From: an uncultured Ulvibacter sp.
Lineage (GTDB): Bacteria > Bacteroidota > Bacteroidia > Flavobacteriales > Flavobacteriaceae
Assembly: GCA_938083445.1 (NCBI GenBank)
Contig: CALKCP010000022.1
Location: forward strand, 1 to 64,000
Length of the DNA stretch: 64,000 bases
Reading direction: 5' to 3'
A program made the translations under genes and the position numbers. The notes beneath the pieces are model-generated. The model made no database searches. It was given only the letters and a program-made list of their open reading frames with translations, and was not told the DNA's origin. Of this stretch, positions 53,990 through 63,175 are shown in pieces. The number at the start of each line of letters is the position of its first letter. Position 1 is the first letter of the stretch.

Positions 53990-55387
53990 TTACTTACCAA
54001 TACAGAAGTTTGCGAAAATATTACCAAGAAGATCGTCATTAGTGATCTCTCCAGTAATCTCACCGAAGTAGTAAAGTGCCTGTCGAATATCAATAGCCAT
54101 AAGATCGCTTGTAAGATTAGAATCGATCCCCTCTTGTACTTTTATTATTTCTTCTAGTGCTTTAAGCAAAGAATCATAATGTCTTGAATTGGTTACGATT
54201 GTGTCGTTATTTCGAAGTGCACCAGTGTTAACGAAATCTAGAAGGGTCGTCTTTAAAGACTCAACGCCTTCTTTTGTCTTGGCAGAGAGTAGGCAGAGAT
54301 TTGAGATGTTAGATTTGAGACTATTGACTTGCTCTTTTGAGAGTAAATCAACTTTATTCGCTAGTACCAGCAGTTGTTTTTGTGGATACTTGTTTTTTAT
54401 CTTTTCTATTTCCTTTTTTAAATTTAAAATTTTAAATCCTGAATTTTGGATTTCTGAACTATCAAGCAAATAGATAACGACCAAAGCTTGGTCTATTTTT
54501 TCAAAAGTTTTCTGAATCCCCATTCCTTCAATGACATCGACCGTATCTCTTATCCCAGCAGTATCAATAAAACGAAAGGCAATTCCGCCAATATTGATTT
54601 CATCTTCAATACTATCTCTTGTAGTCCCGGCAATATCACTTACAATAGCCCGCTCCTCATTTAGTAACGCATTCAATAAGGTAGATTTTCCGACATTGGG
54701 TTCTCCAACAATAGCTACAGGAATGCCATTTTTCAAAACATTACCAGTGGCGAATGAGTCTATCAATCGTTTTAAGACCATCGTGATCTTTGAAATTAAC
54801 TTCTGAAATTCATCTCTATCGGCAAATGCTACATCTTCTTCAGAAAAATCTAGTTCCAATTCGATCAATGACGCAAAGTTTAAGAGTTCCTGCCGAAGCA
54901 CTTTTATTTCTGAAGAAAAGCCACCGCGCATTTGTTGAATGGCCAATTGATGCGATGCTTCAGAATCACTCGCGATCAAGTCAGCAACGGCTTCTGCTTG
55001 ACTCAGATCCATTTTTCCATGCAAGAAGGCGCGCAAGGTAAACTCACCTGCGGTAGCCATTCGGCATCCTTTCCGAAGGCATAACTGTATAATCTCTTGT
55101 TGAATATAGTTGCTGCCGTGGCAAGAGAGCTCAACGACATGCTCTCCCGTGTACGAATTCGGGTTTTTGAACACAGTAGCCAAGACTTCATCGATTACTC
55201 GATTTCCGTCCTTAATATGCCCTAAATGAACGGTGTGGGTCTTTTGTTTGGATAGTATTTTGCCAGAAATTGAATTGAAAATACTAGAGCCAATGCTAAT
55301 AGCATCGTCTCCTGAGAGTCTTATTACGGCAATTGCTCCAGCGCCAGCAGGTGTTGCCAAGGCTACTATGGTGTCGGTATTAGTCAT
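53990..55387 (-). CDS. mnmE: tRNA uridine-5-carboxymethylaminomethyl modification GTPase
   Basis: The 465-residue protein is complete MnmE/TrmE. It has the N-terminal folate-binding domain ('DTIVALATPAGAGAIAVIRLSG' across residues 4-25), helical domain, G domain with 'IVGEPNVGKSTLLN', 'DIAGTTRDSIEDE' and 'ANKVDLL', and the C-terminal C-I-G-K whose Cys is essential. With MnmG it modifies U34 of tRNAs. ATG 55387 is used because a -7 TACCTTTG (55393-55400, minus strand) lies just upstream, inside the longer frame to 55405. Confidence 0.97.
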   Translation of the reverse strand: MTNTDTIVALATPAGAGAIAVIRLSGDDAISIGSSIFNSISGKILSKQKTHTVHLGHIKDGNRVIDEVLATVFKNPNSYTGEHVVELSCHGSNYIQQEIIQLCLRKGCRMATAGEFTLRAFLHGKMDLSQAEAVADLIASDSEASHQLAIQQMRGGFSSEIKVLRQELLNFASLIELELDFSEEDVAFADRDEFQKLISKITMVLKRLIDSFATGNVLKNGIPVAIVGEPNVGKSTLLNALLNEERAIVSDIAGTTRDSIEDEINIGGIAFRFIDTAGIRDTVDVIEGMGIQKTFEKIDQALVVIYLLDSSEIQNSGFKILNLKKEIEKIKNKYPQKQLLVLANKVDLLSKEQVNSLKSNISNLCLLSAKTKEGVESLKTTLLDFVNTGALRNNDTIVTNSRHYDSLLKALEEIIKVQEGIDSNLTSDLMAIDIRQALYYFGEITGEITNDDLLGNIFANFCIGK

Positions 55388-55431
55388 TGCTGCAAAGGTA
55401 CCCAATTCTCATGAAAGTGAGATTCATTCAT

Positions 55432-56277
55432 TTAACGAAAAGTCCAAGCGACAAACCGGCTTTTTTTATTGCCTTGTTCCATCTCAACTATTTTAACTTC
55501 TGTTGGAAGTGTCTTGTTAACAGCTCGTTTTATATTCTTTAAGTTCTCTTTTCTAGATACTAACGAACTAAACCAATGTACTTGGTTCTTAAAATGAACG
55601 CTTTCAGAAACCATTTTTTTTATAAAAGCCTCTTCACCACCTTTGTACCACAATTCATTAGAACGGCCACCAAAATTTACTCCCTCATCTTCCTCCAGTT
55701 TTAGGTTTTGCCATTTACGCTTGTTCTTTTGTTCGGCTTCAAAACGATTCTTATAAAAGGGTGGATTGCAGATTACAATATCAAATGCATCATCCGGTTG
55801 AATTATATTTTCTAAAATACTATTCTTAAACTGCTGAGGTCTGAGTGCTATGTTACTCAGTTTGCTGTTTTTATCGATGATTTCCTGTGCATTTTTCAAG
55901 GCATCTTTATCAACTTCACTTGCAGCGCAGTCCCAACCAAAATGACAAGTAGCTAAAATTGGATAAATGAGGTTGGCCCCTGCGCCAATGTCTAACAATC
56001 GGATGTCTTTTTTTGGTATTAAATCGGCAATATGAAGTAAATAATCTAAGCGACCAGGAACAGGAGGGCATAGGTTGTCTTCTGGAATATCCCAATAGGT
56101 AAGTCCGTAATGCATTCTTAGCAAGGCAGAATTTAATGCTTTAACTGCCTGCTGGTCTGAAAATTTGATGCTTTTGTTTCCGTACTTAGTAACAAACACA
56201 AATTCGGATAAGGGTGGATATTCTTTTATAAGGGTGTTAAAATCGTAATCTTTTGCAAATGGATTTTTTGTGTGCAC
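55432..56277 (-). CDS. rlmF: 23S rRNA (adenine-1618-N6)-methyltransferase
   Basis: The 281-residue protein has the RlmF pattern: N-terminal 'HTKNPFAKDYDFNTLIKEYP', SAM-binding 'LLDIGAGANLIYPIL', catalytic 'VICNPPFYKN' and C-terminal 'RFVAWTF'. It methylates A1618 of 23S rRNA. The start is a GTG at 56277, since family members begin MHxKN and no ATG exists nearby. The mnmE start lies 44 nt downstream with its own -7 element. Confidence 0.94.
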   Translation of the reverse strand: MHTKNPFAKDYDFNTLIKEYPPLSEFVFVTKYGNKSIKFSDQQAVKALNSALLRMHYGLTYWDIPEDNLCPPVPGRLDYLLHIADLIPKKDIRLLDIGAGANLIYPILATCHFGWDCAASEVDKDALKNAQEIIDKNSKLSNIALRPQQFKNSILENIIQPDDAFDIVICNPPFYKNRFEAEQKNKRKWQNLKLEEDEGVNFGGRSNELWYKGGEEAFIKKMVSESVHFKNQVHWFSSLVSRKENLKNIKRAVNKTLPTEVKIVEMEQGNKKSRFVAWTFR

Positions 56278-56620
56278 AGGCTTAATTTTGATTTGGTAGA
56301 ACTGCCAAGGTAGGTTAATTTCATCTTTTATGCTGCCTAATTAAACAATCGTTCCATCGTGCAGCTCCGATGCTTTAAAACACTTCTTAATATGTATGAT
56401 TGTCTCACTCGATAATTAGGCCCTAGCTCCTTTGCGTTCCTTATAACATATCCTCTTCGAGCAGTTAGTGTCGCTAGTCAAATTAGGTGTAAATAATGAA
56501 AAGAAACACAAAAACAACTTTATAACTGGGTTTGGCGCTTAATTCATTCCTCAGTTTTATTGATACTATTCAAAATAGTTTCATATTTGTAATCAAATTA
56601 ATAGTTAAAACGAAAAATAT
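56278..56620. other. Divergent spacer between rlmF and the DUF1573 gene
   Basis: No gene is visible in these 343 nt. A perfect 6/3/6 inverted repeat ACTATT-CAA-AATAGT lies at 56565-56579, about 42 nt before the DUF1573 ATG, and may be a binding site. No tRNA, riboswitch or clear promoter was recognised. Confidence 0.5.
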
Positions 56621-57073
56621 ATGAATTACGCTATGCCTACTAAAATTTCTTTTAAAAATATTTTTTTCATAATGAGTTTGTTTCTTTTTACGAGCCTTTC
56701 AGCTCAAGAAGCGGATGCAACCGAAAGTGGTATTTTTGAATTCGAATCTCAAGTCATTGACTACGGAACCATCGAACAAAATTCAGATGGCGTGCGCGCT
56801 TTTAAATTCATAAACGTTGGAAAGTCTCCAATCGTTATTACAAAGGTAAAAGGGAGTTGTGGATGTACTGTTCCAACCAAGCCAAATGGACCAATTATGC
56901 CGGGCGAGTCTGCAGAAATTGGAGTTAAATATGCAACAGATAGATTAGGAGCATTTTCAAAAACAGTTACTGTAAGTTCAAATGCCAATAAAGCTTCCAT
57001 TGTTCTTAAAATAAAAGGAAATGTTTTGACCAGTACAAAGGAAAATACGCAACCAACAAAGAGTACTTTCTAG
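56621..57073 (+). CDS. DUF1573 domain protein, exported
   Basis: The 150-residue protein has an N-terminal signal peptide (cleavage near 'SLSAQ') and a DUF1573 immunoglobulin-like fold with 'FKFINVGKSPIVITKVKGSCGCTVP' in two blocks, residues about 66-90, including the CGC motif. Such proteins are abundant and envelope-located in Bacteroidota; the role is unknown. It is flanked by a hairpin terminator shared with dnaN. Confidence 0.9.
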   Translation: MNYAMPTKISFKNIFFIMSLFLFTSLSAQEADATESGIFEFESQVIDYGTIEQNSDGVRAFKFINVGKSPIVITKVKGSCGCTVPTKPNGPIMPGESAEIGVKYATDRLGAFSKTVTVSSNANKASIVLKIKGNVLTSTKENTQPTKSTF

Positions 57074-57094
57074 TTTTCCGTTGTATGTATAAAA

Positions 57095-57124
57095 TAAAAA
57101 ACCACCAAATGGTGGTTTTTTTAT
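57095..57124. terminator. Bidirectional terminator between the DUF1573 gene and dnaN
   Basis: A-rich sequence, then ACCACCA-AA-TGGTGGT, then T7. The inverted repeat has A and T runs on both sides and lies between convergent genes. Confidence 0.85.
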
Positions 57125-57144
57125 TTTATACGATTTTTAAACAG

Positions 57145-58263
57145 CTAACTATTTAGCATCACCGGCATTACTAGCATCGTAACACTCTCTCCATCGTCTA
57201 GACCGTCAACAGGTGTTAAGATACCCGCTCGGTTTGGTAATGACATCTCCAGTGAAACCTCTTCACTAGATAGATTATTAAGCATCTCTGTTAGAAAACG
57301 GGAGTTAAAACCTATTTGCATATCATCCCCTTGATAAGAGCACGTTAATCGTTCCTCTGCTTTATTACTGTAATCAATATCTTCGGCAGAAATATTTAAT
57401 TCAGCTCCGGCTATTTTTAAGCGTATTTGGTGTGTTGTTTTATTTGAAAAAATAGAAACACGACGTACGCTGTTTAAAAACTGATTGCGATCGATGCTTA
57501 ATTTATTTGGATTTTCCTTCGGAATTACGGCTTCATAGTTAGGGTATTTCCCATCTATAAGCCGGCAAATCATGTCTGTATTATCAAAAGTAAATTTCGC
57601 GTTACTTTCATTGTATTCAATAACGACATCATCCTCTCTGCCTGAAAGTATCGACTTTAATAAGTTCAGTGGTTTCTTAGGCATGATAAATTCTGCTACC
57701 TGAGAAGCGTATACATCTTCTCTAGTGTACTTCACTAGTTTGTGCGCATCTGTAGCGACAAAAGTCAAACTTTCGGTTGAAAATTGAAAGAACACACCAC
57801 TCATCACCGGGCGTAAATCATCATTTCCACTTGCGAAAATTGTTTTGCTAATTGCCGTAGCTAAAATATCACCTTGTATGGTTGTAGAAGAAGGGTCTTT
57901 TAAGGCAACGGCCGAGGGAAATTCATCACCACTAGCATAGGCTAAGGCGTATTTTCCATGATTAGAGCCAATTTCCACAGTGTTGTTTTCTTCTATGGTA
58001 AACGTTAGTGGTTGTTCAGGGAAGGTCTTTAAGGTTTCCAATAAAAGACGCGCTGGAATACAAACAGTCCCTGTGGCATCACTTTCTACTTCAAGTTTAG
58101 ATGAAATTGTCGTTTCTAAATCTGAGGCTGAAACCGTTAATGATTTCTGATCTAAATCGAACAAAAAGTTATCTAAAATAGGAAGGGTGTTGTTTGTGTT
58201 GATAATCCCGCCAAGGACTTGCAGTTGTTTCAACAAATAAGTACTAGATACGATGAACTTCAT
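57145..58263 (-). CDS. dnaN: DNA polymerase III beta sliding clamp
   Basis: The 372-residue protein is full-length beta clamp with three similar domains; it begins 'MKFIVSSTYLLKQL' and ends 'VTMLVMPVMLNS'. It encircles DNA and tethers polymerases, including the dinB product of this window, which carries a clamp-binding motif. ATG 58263 is chosen; the frame to 58278 adds five atypical residues. It is not beside dnaA, in contrast to many bacteria, and no origin-like box cluster is seen. Confidence 0.97.
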   Translation of the reverse strand: MKFIVSSTYLLKQLQVLGGIINTNNTLPILDNFLFDLDQKSLTVSASDLETTISSKLEVESDATGTVCIPARLLLETLKTFPEQPLTFTIEENNTVEIGSNHGKYALAYASGDEFPSAVALKDPSSTTIQGDILATAISKTIFASGNDDLRPVMSGVFFQFSTESLTFVATDAHKLVKYTREDVYASQVAEFIMPKKPLNLLKSILSGREDDVVIEYNESNAKFTFDNTDMICRLIDGKYPNYEAVIPKENPNKLSIDRNQFLNSVRRVSIFSNKTTHQIRLKIAGAELNISAEDIDYSNKAEERLTCSYQGDDMQIGFNSRFLTEMLNNLSSEEVSLEMSLPNRAGILTPVDGLDDGESVTMLVMPVMLNS

Positions 58264-58409
58264 AATTTTTTCCCGCAAAGGCGAGAATCTTTTTAATGTG
58301 ACGTTATTTTTTTATTCTAAAAACACAGTTTCTAATTTCAACATATGTGTCTTCTTGTCTTACAAATATATTTTAATTGGCTTGTTCCATAAAACAAACT
58401 TATCAACAA

Positions 58410-60098
58410 CTAGACGGTGTATTTCCTTTTTCGATAGAAGTTAAAGCCAAAGCCAAACAATGCCAGTATTCCCAGAGGTAACAGGAGGTTGATAAGTTGC
58501 CATTTTGTACGTTCAGAAGCAGTTTTTTGAGGATCTAGAAATGGAACAGCAATTTCCTTAGTTCGAATGTTTATAAGTCCACTATCATCGAGAAGATAAT
58601 TGACGGTATTGAGTAAAAAGTCTTTATTTCCATACATGGTTTGTGTCATCTTATCAAAGCCAACTTCAAGAGGTCTATTTCCTTTGAATTGGTTTTTGAT
58701 AATGTCTCCATCACTCACCACTACCATGCTATTTGATTGGCTAAGTAGCCTGTCTTCGGAAAGTATAAAGGGTTTAACTCTGTTGGCAAAAGCCGATGTA
58801 AATTCCCCTTCCATTAAAACGGCTAAAGTCTGTGCTCCTGAATTGAATTCTTGAGGGGAAGGGCCTTTTTCCATCACTTTTAAAAATTTCGGAATGTCAA
58901 TATCATAACTAATTTCAATGGGCAGTCCAGCCAATTTCGTTATTGAAGATGAACTCAGTAAAACAGTTTTTGTAATGGTATTTGGGAGTGTGTCAATATT
59001 GCTAGCGTATTCAAACTTTACCGCTTCTATATTTGTTATTATTGGGTGTGTATTATCACTGGCAGATATCGGATAATAGAACCATGGATAGCGGTTGTAC
59101 TGAGAATCATTTTCGTTTCCAGAGGCTAGAACAATAGGAGCGGAGACTACGTCTTTAATGAGGTTCGAATTTATTCGAAGTCCGTATTTAAAGAAAAGGT
59201 CGTTGAGCTGAAGATCTTCTGCTACTGCATATGTTTTTCCTGATGTAGGATCGGTTCGCTGCTTGTTGGCGTCTAACAGCCATAGGGATGCCCCGCCATT
59301 CATAATATACTGGTCAAGAATGTATTTTTCCGAATCGGAAAAAGCCTCGGAAGGCTGGGCGACTACAATCATATCAAAACCTTGTAAATTTGTCAATGTT
59401 TTTGCAGGGTCAATCGCTACAGAATCTAATGTAAAGGGTGCGATGTAGTAATATTCTTTGAGGGTTTTGAAAAAGTCGGCTATATACCGATCTTCCAGTT
59501 CTCCATTTCCTTTTAGGACTGCAATTTTTCGTTTTTTGGGAAAAATCAGTTTGTTAAAACCGTCGGCAAAAGCATATTCTAAATTCTGAATGGAATTATT
59601 AACACGTTCTTCTGAAGTGATTCCGAGCTGATTCTTTAGAAGTGGAATCTTCACCGTTTTTTCTTTGTAATATGCAAGGGCCCATGGATACACCAATTCG
59701 GTGCTCAGTTTGCCGTTTTCACGAACTTCTACTTGAGCAGTAGTCAAGCCCATTTGCTGAAGCTGCTGCTGAATGGCAACCGGGTTCCCTTCATTCTCTA
59801 GTGGGTTGATAAACTCGTATTTAATATGCGAATTAAATGCCGAAAACTCTTCAAGTAGTTGCTTGGTTTCCGTCTGCAGGCGTTTAAATTCGGGTGGAAA
59901 GTTTCCTTTCAAAAAGACATCAATAACTATGGGTGAATCAACAGTTTCAATTATGCTTTTAGCAGCTTCAGACAAGGTGAATCGCTGGTCTTGCGTTAAG
60001 TCAAACCGCTTGTAGAAATAGTTTCCGAAGATATTCAGTAAGATAAGCCCCAGTAGCAATGCGGTTAAATTGATGCTATGTTTATTGTTTGTTTTCAC
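58410..60098 (-). CDS. gldG: Gliding motility ABC transporter substrate-binding-like protein GldG
   Basis: The 562-residue protein has an N-terminal membrane helix, a large periplasmic region of the GldG/Mla-unrelated ABC-2 accessory type with 'VFLKGNFPPEFKRL' and 'MIVVAQPSEAFSDSEKYILDQY' (in part), and a C-terminal helix 'LLLPLGILALFGFGFNFY'. It works with GldF and the ATPase GldA in flavobacterial gliding and type IX secretion. Its start overlaps the gldF stop by 4 nt, so the two are translationally coupled. gldA is not in the window. Confidence 0.94.
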   Translation of the reverse strand: MKTNNKHSINLTALLLGLILLNIFGNYFYKRFDLTQDQRFTLSEAAKSIIETVDSPIVIDVFLKGNFPPEFKRLQTETKQLLEEFSAFNSHIKYEFINPLENEGNPVAIQQQLQQMGLTTAQVEVRENGKLSTELVYPWALAYYKEKTVKIPLLKNQLGITSEERVNNSIQNLEYAFADGFNKLIFPKKRKIAVLKGNGELEDRYIADFFKTLKEYYYIAPFTLDSVAIDPAKTLTNLQGFDMIVVAQPSEAFSDSEKYILDQYIMNGGASLWLLDANKQRTDPTSGKTYAVAEDLQLNDLFFKYGLRINSNLIKDVVSAPIVLASGNENDSQYNRYPWFYYPISASDNTHPIITNIEAVKFEYASNIDTLPNTITKTVLLSSSSITKLAGLPIEISYDIDIPKFLKVMEKGPSPQEFNSGAQTLAVLMEGEFTSAFANRVKPFILSEDRLLSQSNSMVVVSDGDIIKNQFKGNRPLEVGFDKMTQTMYGNKDFLLNTVNYLLDDSGLINIRTKEIAVPFLDPQKTASERTKWQLINLLLPLGILALFGFGFNFYRKRKYTV

Positions 60099-60814
60099 GA
60101 TTCTTTCCGAAGTTTAAAAACCGTTGCTGCAAGAAAAAAGGCAGCAATACTTAGAAAATAAATAGTGTCGCGTGTATCTATAATTCCCCTAGTGGTGCTA
60201 TCAAAATGGGCTTTCATTCCCAAACTTTCTATAGAAAAATCAACGTTTATGAGGCTTGTTAATCCCTCAAAACCATAGTAGAGTGCAAAGCATATTAAAA
60301 TGGCAATAATAAAAGCCACAATTTGGTTCGATGAAAGCGTTGATGAGAATGTCCCAATAGCAGCATAGGAGCATACCAAGCATAACAGACCTACATAGGA
60401 ACCGATGGTACTTCCTAGATCAAAATTCCCCACCACACTTCCAAGGCTAGAAATGGTAAGGACGTATAATAGTGTTGGAATCAGTGCGCCAAAAATTAGT
60501 GCTACGGCAGCAAAATATTTTGCTAAAACAATCGACTGTAATGAGATTGGCTTGGTTCGCAATAACTCCAAGGTTCCCATCTTCTTTTCATCGCTAAAGG
60601 CCCGCATTGTAACCGCGGGAATTAAAAATAAAAGAACCCAGGGAGCTAATTGGAAGAAGGCAGATAGGTCGGCAAATCCCGCATCTAATATGTTAAAGGA
60701 GCTACTAAAAACCCATAAGAATAAGCCGTTAAAAACTAAAAACAACGCAATCACCAAGTACCCAATTGGGCTGGCAAAAAAAGAGTGTATCTCGCGTTTT
60801 ATAAGTGCTAACAT
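60095..60814 (-). CDS. gldF: Gliding motility ABC transporter permease GldF
   Basis: The 239-residue protein has six hydrophobic segments and the ABC-2 permease pattern, beginning 'MLALIKREIHSFFASPIGYLVI' and including 'MRAFSDEKKMGTLELLRTKPI' (in two blocks, residues about 65-85). It forms the membrane channel part of the GldAFG complex. A degenerate G-rich repeat starts about 8 nt upstream of its ATG, so the promoter must lie within or beyond that repeat. Confidence 0.95.
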   Translation of the reverse strand: MLALIKREIHSFFASPIGYLVIALFLVFNGLFLWVFSSSFNILDAGFADLSAFFQLAPWVLLFLIPAVTMRAFSDEKKMGTLELLRTKPISLQSIVLAKYFAAVALIFGALIPTLLYVLTISSLGSVVGNFDLGSTIGSYVGLLCLVCSYAAIGTFSSTLSSNQIVAFIIAILICFALYYGFEGLTSLINVDFSIESLGMKAHFDSTTRGIIDTRDTIYFLSIAAFFLAATVFKLRKES

Positions 60815-60821
60815 TTGGATT

Positions 60822-60856
60822 TTGGGTTCTGGGTCTTGGGTGTTTGGTTCTTGTTA
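60822..60856. repeat. Degenerate 7-nt G-rich tandem repeat before gldF
   Basis: Consecutive heptamers read TTGGGTT, CTGGGTC, TTGGGTG, TTTGGTT and CTTGTTA. Three GGG runs and one GG run in close order could fold as a two-layer G-quadruplex. It sits directly in the gldF leader region. Confidence 0.6.
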
Positions 60857-60865
60857 AATTTTATT

Positions 60866-60897
60866 GTTAGATTGATGGAATCTTGGATTTCTAGCTT
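60866..60897. repeat. Degenerate 8-nt tandem repeat before gldF
   Basis: Octamers GTTAGATT, GATGGAAT, CTTGGATT and TCTAGCTT follow one another. The complement reads AATCCAAG, ATTCCATC and AATCTAAC, resembling the CAATCCAG/CAATCTAG series at 12765-12796. Confidence 0.5.
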
Positions 60898-60979
60898 GTT
60901 TTTTTCTTCTTTTTTAACGTCACCCATCACCTTACTTTCTTTTTCTATCTCCTAAATTCTATTTTTCAATAAACAATAG

Positions 60980-61276
60980 TTAATTCACATTACAAACCGC
61001 ATCCACGCTCCAGGCTTGTGCTTTAGAACGAAACATCGGCTTAGTTGTTGCCCAAATGGATTGAAACAAAACACTTTTTCTATAGTTTTCTAGATCGTTC
61101 TCATCGTTCCACTTACTATAGGTAAAATAGACCGTTTCGTTATTTTTATCGCAGTACAATTCTAAATGGCTGCAGCCAGGAAAGTTTCTGATTTTCGATT
61201 TAACCTCCTCAAAATTAGCTAAAAATTGAGGGATGAATTCTGCTTGAAACTCCATTTTTACAATTCTTGTAAACAT
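60980..61276 (-). CDS. Antibiotic biosynthesis monooxygenase (ABM) domain protein
   Basis: The 98-residue protein is a single dimeric alpha/beta barrel half, with 'MFTRIVKMEFQAEF', 'NFPGCSHLELYCDKNNETVYFTYSKW' (in two blocks) and a C-terminal 'SKAQAWSVDAV'. The family includes quinol monooxygenases such as YgiN and haem-degrading enzymes; the substrate here is unknown. It starts 3 nt after the SAM hydrolase stop, so the two form an operon. Confidence 0.85.
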   Translation of the reverse strand: MFTRIVKMEFQAEFIPQFLANFEEVKSKIRNFPGCSHLELYCDKNNETVYFTYSKWNDENDLENYRKSVLFQSIWATTKPMFRSKAQAWSVDAVCNVN

Positions 61277-61279
61277 ATA

Positions 61280-62110
61280 TTATTCAAAATTAACAGTAAT
61301 AGTATCTCTAAATTCTAGTCCGAATAGCGTAGAGGCACTTCCTATGGTTGACGGGTTGCTTTTGTAAATAGAAAGCTCAAGATAAAGGGAAGAATTCCAT
61401 AAGGCTAGTTTCTTACCGTCCTCTTCTCGTTTGTCTGTGGGTATTTCAAAATTAATTGCGTCACTGTAATGCGTATGTACCTTGGTGAAACTTGCCGTGC
61501 GTGCGGTGATTTTAAAGGCTCTGCCCTTACCAATATCCTCAAATAACGCTTTGGTGATATTGCAAATTACATTTCCGTAATTATCAATATAAATAACATT
61601 GCCTATTATTTGATTTGATTGCGGATTAACAACAGGTCGAATCCCTGTAAGTTGTTTAATTTCAGGAATGGTTTTTCCAATAACCTCAAGGGTTCCACCT
61701 CGCGCAACATGGCAGGCAACCTTCACAAAAACATCCAATACAGGAAAGTTGCTTATGATACGATCGTGAATGTTTATTTCTACAATCTTATCAGGGTTTA
61801 TTTCATTGGTAAGCATTGAAATAATTCCATTATTGGCACAGATAAAATAGTGACCATCAAGTAAAACGGCAATATGTTTATTTTCAGGATTTAACTCACT
61901 ATCAATACCAATGATGTGAATGGTTCCAGGAGGGAAGCTGCTATATGCATTTTGAATAATATAAGCGGCCTCTGTAAGATGAAATGGCAATATAGAATGC
62001 GAGATATCAACAATCTTCACATCGTCCAATTCACTATAAATAGCCCCTTTAACCGCACCTGAAAAGTGATCTTTTTCTCCAAAATCGGTTGTAAGCGTTA
62101 TTATTGGCAT
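61280..62110 (-). CDS. SAM hydroxide adenosyltransferase (DUF62 family)
   Basis: The 276-residue protein has the fluorinase/DUF62 motifs 'LTTDFGEKDHFSGAVKGAI', 'DISHSILPFHLTEAAYII', 'GTIHIIGIDSE' and C-terminal 'YIDNYGNVICNITK'. The group hydrolyses S-adenosylmethionine to adenosine and methionine; the 22-residue insertion of true fluorinases is not seen. It is cytoplasmic, divergent from phoH and coupled to the ABM gene. Confidence 0.92.
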   Translation of the reverse strand: MPIITLTTDFGEKDHFSGAVKGAIYSELDDVKIVDISHSILPFHLTEAAYIIQNAYSSFPPGTIHIIGIDSELNPENKHIAVLLDGHYFICANNGIISMLTNEINPDKIVEINIHDRIISNFPVLDVFVKVACHVARGGTLEVIGKTIPEIKQLTGIRPVVNPQSNQIIGNVIYIDNYGNVICNITKALFEDIGKGRAFKITARTASFTKVHTHYSDAINFEIPTDKREEDGKKLALWNSSLYLELSIYKSNPSTIGSASTLFGLEFRDTITVNFE

Positions 62111-62157
62111 CTCTGAATTGTTGATATTTTCTTAATTCGATTACCACAAAAATAGGT

Positions 62158-62165
62158 TACTTTTG
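62158..62165 (+). promoter_or_regulatory. -7 element of phoH
   Basis: TACTTTTG matches TAnnTTTG. Transcription would begin near 62172, about 48 nt before the TTG start codon. Confidence 0.5.
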
Positions 62166-62219
62166 CGACTAGTAAAACTATTTTTTAAATTGGACCAATA
62201 AATCTTAAATACACCGCTT

Positions 62220-63173
62220 TTGAACGAAATTATTATCGAACTTACAGATATTAGTCCTGTCGATTTCTTCGGACTACAAAATGCTAATATTGACCTATTA
62301 AAGAAGTACTTCCCGAAACTCAAAATCGTTGCCAGAGGAACACGCATTAAGGCCTATGGGGATGAAGAGGAACTTACAGAATTTGATAAGCGAATGAATA
62401 TGTTGCTTGAGCATTTTGTGACCTATAACAAATTAGATGAAAATATAATGGAACGGGTGTTGCTTAGCAGGAGTAAAGACGATTATAAAACTTCGGTTAG
62501 TAGTGGCGATGTTTTAGTGCACGGTGTTAGTGGGAAGCTTATTAAGGCACAAACTGCGAACCAACGTAAATTAGTTCAGTTAATGGGTGTTAATGATATG
62601 GTATTTGCTGTAGGACCCGCAGGGACTGGTAAAACATATACAGGGGTCGCACTTGCTGTAAAGGCCTTAAAGAGTAAAGAGGTAAAACGTATTATTATTA
62701 CGCGCCCAGCGGTAGAAGCTGGTGAAAACCTGGGGTTTCTTCCAGGTGATCTGAAAGAAAAATTGGATCCATATATGCAACCTTTGTATGATGCGCTGCG
62801 CGATATGATTCCTTTTGAAAAGCTAGAATCGTATATAGAAAAGGAAGTGATACAAATAGCACCCCTGGCATTTATGAGGGGGCGTACCCTTGATAACGCC
62901 TTTGTAATCCTCGACGAAGCCCAGAATACAACCCATGCACAAATGAAAATGTTTTTGACTCGTATGGGTAAAAACGCCAAGTTTATGATCACAGGTGATC
63001 CTGGGCAAATAGATTTACCACGTCGTGTTATCTCCGGATTGAAGGAAGCCTTATTAGTATTGAAGGAGGTTGACGGGGTTGGAATGGTTTATTTGGATGA
63101 TAAAGACGTATTACGTCATCGTTTAGTAAAAAAAGTGATTGCGGCATATAAGAATATTGAAAACGTTGATTAA
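62220..63173 (+). CDS. PhoH family ATPase
   Basis: The 317-residue protein has a short N-terminal KH-like part and the PhoH ATPase with Walker A '[19 protein letters not shown]' (residues about 132-150) and Walker B '[16 protein letters not shown]'. PhoH proteins are ATP-binding proteins linked to RNA metabolism. The start is TTG at 62220: the frame is open only seven codons further upstream, and the next ATG would remove 58 conserved residues. purC starts 2 nt after the stop. Confidence 0.93.
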   Translation: MNEIIIELTDISPVDFFGLQNANIDLLKKYFPKLKIVARGTRIKAYGDEEELTEFDKRMNMLLEHFVTYNKLDENIMERVLLSRSKDDYKTSVSSGDVLVHGVSGKLIKAQTANQRKLVQLMGVNDMVFAVGPAGTGKTYTGVALAVKALKSKEVKRIIITRPAVEAGENLGFLPGDLKEKLDPYMQPLYDALRDMIPFEKLESYIEKEVIQIAPLAFMRGRTLDNAFVILDEAQNTTHAQMKMFLTRMGKNAKFMITGDPGQIDLPRRVISGLKEALLVLKEVDGVGMVYLDDKDVLRHRLVKKVIAAYKNIENVD

Positions 63174-63175
63174 GA

